A stretch of 12,226 nt of DNA from an uncultured Veillonella sp. (GTDB taxonomy: Bacteria; Bacillota_C; Negativicutes; Veillonellales; Veillonellaceae). The first letter of the stretch is position 1. Each line of letters starts with the position of its first letter. The position numbers and the translations under genes were made by a program. Shown piece after piece: positions 6,134-12,226 of this stretch. Under the pieces are notes generated by a model. It was given only the letters and a program-made list of their open reading frames with translations. It made no database searches and had not been told where the DNA came from. The stretch spans positions 1-12,226 of the forward strand of contig CAAFRK010000181.1 in NCBI GenBank assembly GCA_900765235.1. Reading direction: 5' to 3'.

Positions 6134-7771
6134 ATGGCTCATAAATTAGCAGGTACGCCTGTACAAGAACAAGATATTATAGATGTACAAACTCTGGTGG
6201 ATGCCTATTTTGACAATGCACCAGATGTAACTGATCCGACACAACTCGTATCCTTCGGTACATCAGGCCACCGTGGTACCTCTTTAAATGGTACCTTTAC
6301 GGATTTACATGTAGCGGCCATTACACAGGCAATCTGTGATGGTCGTGGTCAATTTGGTGCGACAGGTCCTATTTTTGTGGGCCAAGATACACATGCATTA
6401 TCACAGCCTGCGCTAGTAACCGTGCTTGAGGTACTTGCTGGTAATGGAGTGACTGCCATGGTTGATGCGGATATGGACTTTGTTCCAACCCCATCTGTGT
6501 CTCGTGCAATCATTCGATATAATGAAAGTCACGATAAAAAAGCAGATGGTATCGTTATTACACCATCTCACAATCCTCCAGATAATGGAGGCATTAAGTA
6601 TAATGCTACCAACGGTGGCCCTGCAGACACGTTGATTACAAAATGGATTGAAACCCGTGCCAATGAGTACGTTCGTGCTTATTGTGAATTAGAAGGGTTC
6701 AAACGCATTAGCATAGATAATATTGAACCAGATCAACAGGTGCCTTATGACTATAAGGGGTTATATGTTGAAGCGTTATCTTCCATCATCAATATGGAGG
6801 CCATTCAAAGTGCTAAGCCTAAAGTGCTTGTCAATGCATTAGGTGGCAGTGGCCTTGGTTATTGGCGTGCTATTAAAGAACGATATAATCTCAATATAGA
6901 TATCATCAATGATGAGTACGATCCAACCTTTAGCTTTATGACCTATGACCATGATGGCAAGGTGCGTATGGATTGTTCTTCTGAATATGCGATGGCGGAT
7001 GTAACTAAACAAATTGGCAATTATGATCTCGCTGTTGGCAATGACCCTGATTATGATCGCTACGGTATCGTTACTGCAGAGGGACTTGCTTCTCCTAATG
7101 CGTTCCTTACGGTTGCTGCAGATTATTTGTTTACAACCCGTGGTTGGACAGATAAAGGGGTAGGTAAAACCGTTGTTTGTACCACTATGATTGATAAATG
7201 GGCGGCTGTTAAAGACATTCCGGTTTATGAGGTTCCAGTAGGCTTTAAATATTTTAGCTCTTTATTATTTGATGGTGAGATTGGTATCGGCGGTGAAGAA
7301 TCTGCAGGCGCATCGTTCCTTAAAAAGGACGGCACCGTATGGACTACCGATAAAGACGGCATGGTAATGGCGCTTCTAGCAATGGAAATGTATGCCGTTA
7401 TGGGCGCAACTGTTGATCGCCTCTACAATAATATTGTTGAAGGTTGTGGTGACCCACGATTTGGTCGCATTGATGCGGCTTGTACAAAGGCGGCAAAGGC
7501 CAAGTTGAAACAGTTGAATGCAAGTTCCATTACAGCTACAGAGGTAGATGGAGACGCTATTACTAATATACGCACTACATCCTTATACAAGGATATGCCC
7601 ATCGATGGGGTTCGCGTAGAAACTGAAACAGGTTGGTTTGTAGCGCGTCCGTCCGGTACAGAGGATTTGTATAAAATTTATGGTGAAAGCTATAAAGGGG
7701 ATAAAGGTTTAGTCGCGTTATTGACAGCAGGAGAGGCTATCGTAACGGCTGCATTATCCGAAGAAGTGTAA
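6134..7771 (+). CDS. pgm: Phosphoglucomutase (alpha-D-glucose-1,6-bisphosphate-dependent)
   Basis: A cytosolic alpha-D-phosphohexomutase interconverting glucose-1-phosphate and glucose-6-phosphate, which feeds UDP-glucose, glycogen or envelope sugars. The 545-residue length and motifs match the E. coli Pgm type. They are FGTSGHRGTS (41-50), the phosphoserine loop TPSHNPPDNGG (143-153, catalytic Ser145), the Mg2+ loop DPDYDR (304-309), the sugar-binding loop GGEESAGASF (386-395), and the phosphate-binding RPSGTEDLYKIYGES (505-519). All four catalytic regions are intact. The ATG has AGGAGG (6123-6128) 5 nt upstream. If the host is Veillonella, known for poor sugar fermentation, the enzyme would serve anabolism (gluconeogenesis to envelope sugars); this is inference. 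No convincing terminator follows it. Confidence 0.95.
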   Translation: MAHKLAGTPVQEQDIIDVQTLVDAYFDNAPDVTDPTQLVSFGTSGHRGTSLNGTFTDLHVAAITQAICDGRGQFGATGPIFVGQDTHALSQPALVTVLEVLAGNGVTAMVDADMDFVPTPSVSRAIIRYNESHDKKADGIVITPSHNPPDNGGIKYNATNGGPADTLITKWIETRANEYVRAYCELEGFKRISIDNIEPDQQVPYDYKGLYVEALSSIINMEAIQSAKPKVLVNALGGSGLGYWRAIKERYNLNIDIINDEYDPTFSFMTYDHDGKVRMDCSSEYAMADVTKQIGNYDLAVGNDPDYDRYGIVTAEGLASPNAFLTVAADYLFTTRGWTDKGVGKTVVCTTMIDKWAAVKDIPVYEVPVGFKYFSSLLFDGEIGIGGEESAGASFLKKDGTVWTTDKDGMVMALLAMEMYAVMGATVDRLYNNIVEGCGDPRFGRIDAACTKAAKAKLKQLNASSITATEVDGDAITNIRTTSLYKDMPIDGVRVETETGWFVARPSGTEDLYKIYGESYKGDKGLVALLTAGEAIVTAALSEEV

Positions 7772-7827
7772 AATACTATTTTTACATGAAAACTCATGAA
7801 GATTTCACCGTAGAAAAGTAATAAATG

Positions 7828-7836
7828 TGATATAAT
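7828..7836 (+). promoter_or_regulatory. Extended -10 promoter of the ACT-UPF0210-wecA operon
   Basis: TGATATAAT is a perfect TATAAT (7831-7836) preceded by TGn, the extended -10 form that tolerates a weak -35. No good -35 is seen. The transcript would start near 7843, giving a leader of about 63 nt. The leader contains CCC-TATAT-GGG (7860-7870), too short to call a structure. Confidence 0.6.
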
Positions 7837-7893
7837 ATATTAATATAGTTTATTGAATACCCTATATGGGGCAAATAGTTTGTAGTGCTCAGA

Positions 7894-7902
7894 AAAGGTG
7901 AT
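7894..7902 (+). promoter_or_regulatory. Ribosome binding site that decides the ACT-domain gene start
   Basis: AAAGGTGAT, complementary to the 16S tail over AGGTGAT, precedes the ATG at 7906. A GTG start at 7885 would lie upstream of this site and add seven non-conserved residues. Confidence 0.75.
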
Positions 7903-7905
7903 GTT

Positions 7906-8181
7906 ATGAAATTAGTTGTTACCGTTGTCGGCGTTGACCGCGTTGGTATCATTGCAGGGGTTAGTACTGTACTTGCTAACCACGGCGTAAACATTATGTC
8001 TATAAATCAAACCATTCTTGATGGCGTTTTCAATATGATTATGATGTGTGAAACAAAGTCTGAAGATGTGAAAGATTTGACATCTATTCAAGATGCTTTG
8101 AATGCACTCGGTAAAGAACTTGGTGTTGAAATCCGTGCACAACATGCTGATATTTTCTTAAGCATGCACCGTGTAGGATAG
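7906..8181 (+). CDS. ACT-domain protein, UPF0237 family
   Basis: A 91-residue single-domain protein. The N-terminal half shows the ACT pattern: strand [19 protein letters not shown] (2-20), helix, then [23 protein letters not shown] domains usually bind amino acids or related small ligands and dimerise; this stand-alone protein has no attached catalytic domain. It is followed 8 nt later by the UPF0210 gene, whose ribosome binding site abuts its TAG stop, so the two are probably made together. This pairing recurs across Firmicutes, and a regulatory or subunit role for the ACT protein is the usual assumption, without a demonstrated ligand. The family call is confident; the function is unknown. 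Confidence 0.9.
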   Translation: MKLVVTVVGVDRVGIIAGVSTVLANHGVNIMSINQTILDGVFNMIMMCETKSEDVKDLTSIQDALNALGKELGVEIRAQHADIFLSMHRVG

Positions 8182-8189
8182 GAGGCACT

Positions 8190-9548
8190 ATGTTATCTAT
8201 CGACAATATTTTAGAAACGAATCAGATGATTCATGATAATAAGCTTGACGTACGTACCATTACAATGGGTATTAGCTTGCTTGAATGTGCATCTAGCTCT
8301 GGTAAAGAGTTGTGTGATCGTATTTATGATCGCATTACAAAAGAAGCAGAACACCTTGTGTCTACCGGTGAGGATATTGAGCGCGAGTTTGGTATTCCTA
8401 TCATTAACAAACGTATTTCTGTAACACCGATCTCATTAGTGGCTGGTGGTAGTGATTTAACATCTTATGTTCCTATTGCAGAAGCGATGGATCGCGCTGC
8501 AAAAACAGTAGGTGTAAACTTTATCGGCGGTTTCTCTGCTCTTGTAACAAAAGGTGCTACACGGGCTGACCGCATTTTGATTGATTCCATCCCAGAAGCG
8601 CTGGCAACTACAGATATCGTATGTAGCTCTGTAGGTGTTGGCTCTACTAAAACGGGTATCAACATGGATGCAGTTCGCGATATGGGGATCATCGTTAAGA
8701 AAACGGCAGAACTTACAAAGGATAATGATGCTCTTGGTTGTGCTAAGCTTGTTATTTTCTGTAATCCTGTAGAGGATAATCCATTCATGGCCGGTGCCTT
8801 CTTCGGTGTAACTGAAGGGGATAGCGCTATTTCTGTAGGCGTATCTGGTCCAGGCGTTGTAAAACACGCACTAGAATCTGTACGTGGTCAATCCTTTGAC
8901 GTTGTAGCAGAAACGATTAAACGCACTGCTTTCAAAATTACTCGTGTAGGTCAATTGGTAGCACAAGAGGCATCTCGCCGTCTTGGCAAACCATTCGGTA
9001 TCATTGACTTGTCCTTGGCACCAACACCAGCTGTAGGTGACTCGGTAGCCCACGTTCTTGAAGAAATGGGCTTATCCTCTTGTGGTTGTCACGGTACTAC
9101 AGCAGCACTTGCATTGCTTAATGATGCAGTGAAAAAAGGTGGCCTTATGGCATCTTCTCACGTAGGTGGTCTCAGTGGTGCATTTATTCCAGTATCTGAA
9201 GATGCGGGTATGATTGATGCTGTATCTTGTGGCAGTTTATCCCTCGATAAATTAGAGGCTATGACATGTGTTTGTTCTGTGGGCCTTGACATGATTGCTA
9301 TTCCTGGAGACACAACAGCAGATACAATTTCTGCAATCATTGCTGATGAATCTGCTATTGGTATGATTAATAATAAGACAACTGCGGTTCGTGTAATTCC
9401 TGTACCTGGCAAGACAGTAGGCGAGGTTGTTGAATTTGGTGGCTTGTTAGGCTATGCTCCAATCATTGAAGTAAGCCCATATAGTGCTGCTGAGTTCATC
9501 GCACGTGGTGGTCGTATTCCTGCACCTATTCGTAGCTTAACGAACTAA
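8190..9548 (+). CDS. UPF0210 / DUF711 family protein (often labelled PFL family protein)
   Basis: A 452-residue soluble protein of unknown function; the length is typical of the family. It is glycine-, alanine- and serine-rich with no signal peptide or membrane segment expected. Notable conserved-looking blocks are [18 protein letters not shown] (296-313) and [16 protein letters not shown] (360-375), so two Cys-x-Cys pairs (298/300 and 360/362) lie close together in sequence. Public annotation links the family to the pyruvate formate-lyase fold, but I see no C-terminal glycyl-radical motif of the RVxGY kind, so it should not be read as a formate-lyase. The ATG has GGAGG (8181-8185) 4 nt upstream. 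It sits between its ACT partner and wecA (32-nt gap), probably on one transcript. Confidence 0.92.
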   Translation: MLSIDNILETNQMIHDNKLDVRTITMGISLLECASSSGKELCDRIYDRITKEAEHLVSTGEDIEREFGIPIINKRISVTPISLVAGGSDLTSYVPIAEAMDRAAKTVGVNFIGGFSALVTKGATRADRILIDSIPEALATTDIVCSSVGVGSTKTGINMDAVRDMGIIVKKTAELTKDNDALGCAKLVIFCNPVEDNPFMAGAFFGVTEGDSAISVGVSGPGVVKHALESVRGQSFDVVAETIKRTAFKITRVGQLVAQEASRRLGKPFGIIDLSLAPTPAVGDSVAHVLEEMGLSSCGCHGTTAALALLNDAVKKGGLMASSHVGGLSGAFIPVSEDAGMIDAVSCGSLSLDKLEAMTCVCSVGLDMIAIPGDTTADTISAIIADESAIGMINNKTTAVRVIPVPGKTVGEVVEFGGLLGYAPIIEVSPYSAAEFIARGGRIPAPIRSLTN

Positions 9549-9580
9549 TATTGTTTTAACCCAGTTGTTGGAGGTGTCTT

Positions 9581-10732
9581 ATGAGTGATTATGTGCTCGA
9601 TTATGTATGGGCCTTTGCTCTGGCGCTCATCATAACCTTTGCACTTACCCCTTTAGTAAAACGCTTTGCCGTTGCTGTTGGGGCAATAGATAAACCTGAT
9701 GCCCGCAAGGTGCACCATGGTGCTATTCCACGACTTGGTGGGTTAGCAATCTTCCTCGGTTATATAGGATCGGTCCTCTTTAATGGATCTATCCCACATG
9801 ACCATAAACTATTTGGCTTTGTACTTGGTACCGTTATCCTTGTGCTTGTGGGCATATGGGACGATATTAAACAAATTGAGCCAAAGACTAAGTTGATGGG
9901 CCAAATTATAGCAGCAGCTATTTTGGTGGCTTACGATATTCGCGTAGACTTCATCAACCTTCCTTGGGGTGGTGTAGTATATCTTAAATATTGGGCTGCT
10001 CCATTGACTATTTTCTGGATTGTAGGCTTTACGAATATCGTAAACCTTATCGATGGACTTGATGGCTTGGCAGCAGGCATTTCCTTTATTGCTTGTATTG
10101 CTGTTTGTGCTATGACATTACAACTTGGTCAAACAGACCTTGCCTGTATTTCATTGGCACTAGCAGGTGCAACAGTAGGGTTCTTGCGGTATAACTTTAA
10201 CCCAGCGAAAATCTTCATGGGTGATACGGGCTCTATGCTCCTTGGTTATACATTAGCCGCTATTTCTGTAATGGGGGCTGTTAAAACGGCGGCTACTATT
10301 GCATTAGTGGTACCAGCTATCGTGCTAGGCTTACCAATTCTCGATACATTGTTTGCTATCGTGCGCCGTAAAATCAGCGGTCGTCCGATTTTCAAGCCTG
10401 ATAAAGGCCATGTGCATCATCGTTTGTTAGCACAAGGCTTATCTCAAAAACAAGCAGTGCTAATGATGTATGCTGTAACGGCTCTCTTTGGTGGCGTATC
10501 CGTCATCGTAGCAGAGGTGAATGCTTGGATTGGTATCGCATTAGTACTCGTTATCTTCTTAGGTAGTATTTATGTGGCTCGTCGCCTTGGTGTTATTACT
10601 CACAGTGATGCGGCAGGTCATCCACTACCACGTCCTACAATTGAACGCAGCGATTCAGATGAAACTATTTCCTTTGATCGTGAAGAATTGGCAAAAGCTT
10701 TAGAGGAATCCGAGGATTCCCATAAGAAATAA
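9581..10732 (+). CDS. wecA: UndP-GlcNAc-1-phosphate transferase (WecA/TagO-type, MraY family)
   Basis: An integral membrane glycosyltransferase that moves GlcNAc-1-phosphate from UDP-GlcNAc to undecaprenyl phosphate, the first lipid-linked step for O-antigen, enterobacterial common antigen or teichoic-acid-like polymers. The 383-residue protein has about 11 hydrophobic segments. Signatures: [12 protein letters not shown] (43-54), the catalytic WDD (93-95), [12 protein letters not shown] (155-166), [15 protein letters not shown] (205-219), and HVHHRLL (277-283), which marks the GlcNAc-type branch rather than MraY itself. A hydrophilic, acidic C-terminal tail of about 45 residues (339-383) probably extends into the cytoplasm. 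The ATG has GGAGG (9570-9574) 6 nt upstream. It ends 5 nt before a strong terminator. The symbol could equally be tagO; the final polymer cannot be told from here. Confidence 0.92.
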   Translation: MSDYVLDYVWAFALALIITFALTPLVKRFAVAVGAIDKPDARKVHHGAIPRLGGLAIFLGYIGSVLFNGSIPHDHKLFGFVLGTVILVLVGIWDDIKQIEPKTKLMGQIIAAAILVAYDIRVDFINLPWGGVVYLKYWAAPLTIFWIVGFTNIVNLIDGLDGLAAGISFIACIAVCAMTLQLGQTDLACISLALAGATVGFLRYNFNPAKIFMGDTGSMLLGYTLAAISVMGAVKTAATIALVVPAIVLGLPILDTLFAIVRRKISGRPIFKPDKGHVHHRLLAQGLSQKQAVLMMYAVTALFGGVSVIVAEVNAWIGIALVLVIFLGSIYVARRLGVITHSDAAGHPLPRPTIERSDSDETISFDREELAKALEESEDSHKK

Positions 10733-10737
10733 CCATG

Positions 10738-10762
10738 TGGGGCGCTTGGCGCCCCATTTTTT
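10738..10762 (+). terminator. Intrinsic terminator between wecA and wecB
   Basis: A perfect 8-bp GC-rich stem, TGGGGCGC (10738-10745) with GCGCCCCA (10749-10756), has a 3-nt loop and is followed directly by six T residues (10757-10762). It begins 5 nt past the wecA stop and ends 25 nt before the wecB ATG. Confidence 0.9.
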
Positions 10763-10777
10763 CTATCCTACTATGTT

Positions 10778-10782
10778 GGAGG
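10778..10782 (+). promoter_or_regulatory. Ribosome binding site that decides the wecB start
   Basis: GGAGG lies 5 nt before the ATG at 10788. The open frame extends back to 10737, but that extension encodes the terminator hairpin and is not coding. Confidence 0.85.
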
Positions 10783-10787
10783 CAACT

Positions 10788-11930
10788 ATGTTAAAAGTTA
10801 TGACAATCTTTGGTACAAGACCTGAGGCTATCAAGATGGCTCCTCTTGTAAAAGCATTAGAAGCAGCACCGGATATGGAACCGATTGTAACCGTTACGGC
10901 ACAACATCGCGATATGCTTGATCAAGTACTAAACTTGTTTAATATTACCCCTGATTACGACTTGAATATTATGAGCCAAGGTCAAACATTGTACGATGTA
11001 ACAAACCGTGCATTGATGGGCCTTAAAGATGTATTAGAAGAAGCTAAACCTGATGTGGTTCTTGTACATGGTGATACTACAACTACCTTTGCAGGTGCTT
11101 TGGCGTCCTTCTATCAAGAAATTCCTGTAGGCCATGTAGAAGCAGGCCTTCGCACTGGTGATATTTACTCTCCATTCCCAGAAGAGATGAACCGTAAATT
11201 GACTGGTTCTATTGCGACATATCATTTTGCACCAACAGCTAGTTCTGAAAGTAATCTTAAAAAAGAAAATATAAATACAGACCATTTGTATGTAACAGGC
11301 AATACGGTTATCGATGCCCTTGATACAACAGTACAAGAAAATTATGTGTTTGATGATGCTGCTATCAATGCATTAGATCCTGAAAAACGTACCATTCTTG
11401 TTACTACACATCGCCGTGAAAACTTGGGTGAGCCTATGCGCCATGTATACCAAGCTATTCGCGATTTGATTAATGAATTTAAAGATATTCAAGTGGTCTT
11501 CCCTGTACATAAGAATCCTAAGGTTCGCCAAGTTGTACAAGAGGAACTCGGTTCTGTAGAACGTGTTACATTGATTGACCCGCTTGATTACGAACCATTT
11601 GCTAATTTGATGGCTAAATCCTATTTGATTCTTACTGATTCTGGTGGGATTCAAGAGGAAGCACCAGCTCTTGGTAAACCAGTTCTCGTATTGCGCGACA
11701 CTACAGAACGTCCAGAAGCTGTTGAAGCTGGTACTGTGCGCCTTGTAGGTACTGACAAAGACGCTGTACATGCAGCAGCTCATGAATTGTTGAGCAATGC
11801 AGAGGCTTATAAATTGATGTCTAATTCCGTTAACCCATATGGTGACGGCAAAGCATCTGAACGCATTATTCAAGCGTTGCGCCATGAGTTCTTAGGCGAC
11901 CCAAATCGTCCTGAACGGTTTGGTAAATAA
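10788..11930 (+). CDS. wecB: UDP-N-acetylglucosamine 2-epimerase (non-hydrolysing)
   Basis: A cytosolic enzyme interconverting UDP-GlcNAc and UDP-ManNAc, the donor for ManNAc-containing envelope glycans and linkage units. The 380-residue length is typical. Motifs: [12 protein letters not shown] (9-20), HGDTTTT (94-100, Asp96), [20 protein letters not shown] (116-135, Glu118 and Glu132), TTHRREN (206-212, His208), and [10 protein letters not shown] (284-293), a UDP-binding GT-B fold block. All expected catalytic acids and the histidine are present. The ATG at 10788 is preceded by GGAGG. Although it follows wecA functionally, a terminator separates them, while the AtpZ-type gene begins 1 nt after its stop. 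An epimerase gene just upstream of the atp operon is, from memory, a recurrent arrangement in Firmicutes (mnaA near atpI). Confidence 0.95.
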   Translation: MLKVMTIFGTRPEAIKMAPLVKALEAAPDMEPIVTVTAQHRDMLDQVLNLFNITPDYDLNIMSQGQTLYDVTNRALMGLKDVLEEAKPDVVLVHGDTTTTFAGALASFYQEIPVGHVEAGLRTGDIYSPFPEEMNRKLTGSIATYHFAPTASSESNLKKENINTDHLYVTGNTVIDALDTTVQENYVFDDAAINALDPEKRTILVTTHRRENLGEPMRHVYQAIRDLINEFKDIQVVFPVHKNPKVRQVVQEELGSVERVTLIDPLDYEPFANLMAKSYLILTDSGGIQEEAPALGKPVLVLRDTTERPEAVEAGTVRLVGTDKDAVHAAAHELLSNAEAYKLMSNSVNPYGDGKASERIIQALRHEFLGDPNRPERFGK

Positions 11931-11931
11931 T

Positions 11932-12126
11932 ATGGATAAGGACCTTGTGAAAGCCCTCGCCATGGCAACATCGGCGGGGCTCACACTCGTTTTCTGTATA
12001 GGTGGTTTCATTTGGATTGGATATACACTGGATGGTTGGTTTAGAACTGAACCGTTATGTATGATTATATTTGGTCTTATTGGAGCTATAACAGGTTTTT
12101 ATATGTTATATAAACAAGTTAAGTAG
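11932..12126 (+). CDS. atpZ: AtpZ/AtpI-family small membrane protein of the ATP synthase operon
   Basis: A 64-residue protein with two membrane hairpin segments (about 15-33 and 43-60). The family pattern is visible: GGFIWIGYTLDGWF (24-37) with Asp34, then FGLIGAITGFYMLYK (47-61). Members are encoded at the head of F1Fo ATP synthase operons; in alkaliphilic Bacillus, AtpZ with AtpI has been linked to Mg2+ supply and to assembly or stability of the synthase. The ATG at 11932 lies one nucleotide after the wecB TAA and lacks a good Shine-Dalgarno, which suggests translation by coupling to wecB. An in-frame TTG at 11920 would overlap wecB and has no better site. The next gene, subunit I, starts 10 nt downstream. 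Confidence 0.82.
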   Translation: MDKDLVKALAMATSAGLTLVFCIGGFIWIGYTLDGWFRTEPLCMIIFGLIGAITGFYMLYKQVK

Positions 12127-12136
12127 TGAGGTATAT

Positions 12137-12226
12137 ATGAATCAATATATTAAATTCATAGTGCGTGTGCTACTAACTTGTTTTTTTATTGCCTTTTTAG
12201 GCGGTATAATACAAGTTTTATGTGGC
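12137..12226 (+). CDS. atpI: ATP synthase subunit I (AtpI), N-terminal fragment cut by window edge
   Basis: An open frame of 30 codons running off the right end: MNQYIKFIVRVLLTCFFIAF, then a glycine-rich hydrophobic stretch. It has a short polar N-terminus followed by a membrane segment, as in ATP synthase subunit I proteins of about 120 residues. GAGG (12128-12131) lies 5 nt before the ATG, and the gene follows the AtpZ-type gene by 10 nt. The identification rests mainly on position; the family cannot be proven from 30 residues. atpB would be expected next. Confidence 0.6.
   Translation, partial: MNQYIKFIVRVLLTCFFIAFLGGIIQVLCG

Noticed and set aside
7767..7786. Hairpin TGTAAAA/TTTTACA after pgm as a terminator
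   Set aside because: The stem has almost no GC pairs and no proper T-tract follows; it also overlaps the pgm stop codon.
8457..8867. Open frames antisense to the UPF0210 gene
   Set aside because: They lie wholly inside a well-supported gene and show no recognisable domain or start signal.
10737..10787. N-terminal extension of wecB from GTG 10737 or ATG 10773
   Set aside because: The extension encodes the wecA terminator hairpin. The GTRPE motif sits at the normal distance from the ATG at 10788, which has its own ribosome binding site.
1..12226. Mobile elements, CRISPR arrays, tRNA or rRNA genes, defence or phage genes
   Set aside because: No transposase, integrase, regularly spaced repeats, cloverleaf or rRNA-like sequence was seen; codon use looks even and all genes are housekeeping-like.

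Overview
The window looks like ordinary chromosome from a low-GC (about 40% by eye) member of the Firmicutes, most likely a Negativicute close to Veillonella. That placement is inference from recalled protein sequences, the strong AGGAGG-type ribosome binding sites and the gene content (RocG/GudB-like glutamate dehydrogenase, UPF0237/UPF0210 pair, WecA/WecB, atp operon start). No search was run. I see no insertion sequence, phage gene, CRISPR array, tRNA or rRNA. All genes look intact except the last, which is cut by the window edge.

Left third, minus strand, read right to left: ispE (isoprenoid precursor kinase) overlaps a GntR/FCD-type regulator by an ATGA junction and ends in a strong terminator. 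Next comes an AGCS sodium:alanine/glycine symporter with its own promoter and terminator. Last is an NAD-type glutamate dehydrogenase with a leader of about 95 nt containing several short dyads, followed by a long hairpin terminator. Amino-acid uptake, glutamate deamination and a GntR/FCD regulator side by side suggest, but do not prove, a regulatory link. The 8-mer TTGTATAC, which contains the GTATAC core common in GntR-type operators, occurs upstream of both ispE-gntR and gdh.

Middle, plus strand: a YitT-family membrane protein is divergent from ispE. Phosphoglucomutase follows, making glucose-1-phosphate for UDP-glucose and envelope sugars.

Right part, plus strand: a promoter with an extended -10 precedes an ACT-domain protein (UPF0237), a UPF0210/DUF711 protein, and a WecA/TagO-type UndP-GlcNAc-1-phosphate transferase. 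A textbook intrinsic terminator sits directly after wecA. Only 25 nt later begins wecB (UDP-GlcNAc 2-epimerase). One nucleotide after wecB is an AtpZ-type protein, and then the start of ATP synthase subunit I, which marks the head of the F1Fo ATP synthase operon beyond the right edge. WecA and WecB both draw on UDP-GlcNAc for envelope glycopolymers. The UPF0237/UPF0210 pair is the one truly uncharacterised module here.

No gene-free stretch exceeds 300 bases. The longest is 1403-1682 (280 bases), which holds the gdh promoter and leader and the symporter terminator.
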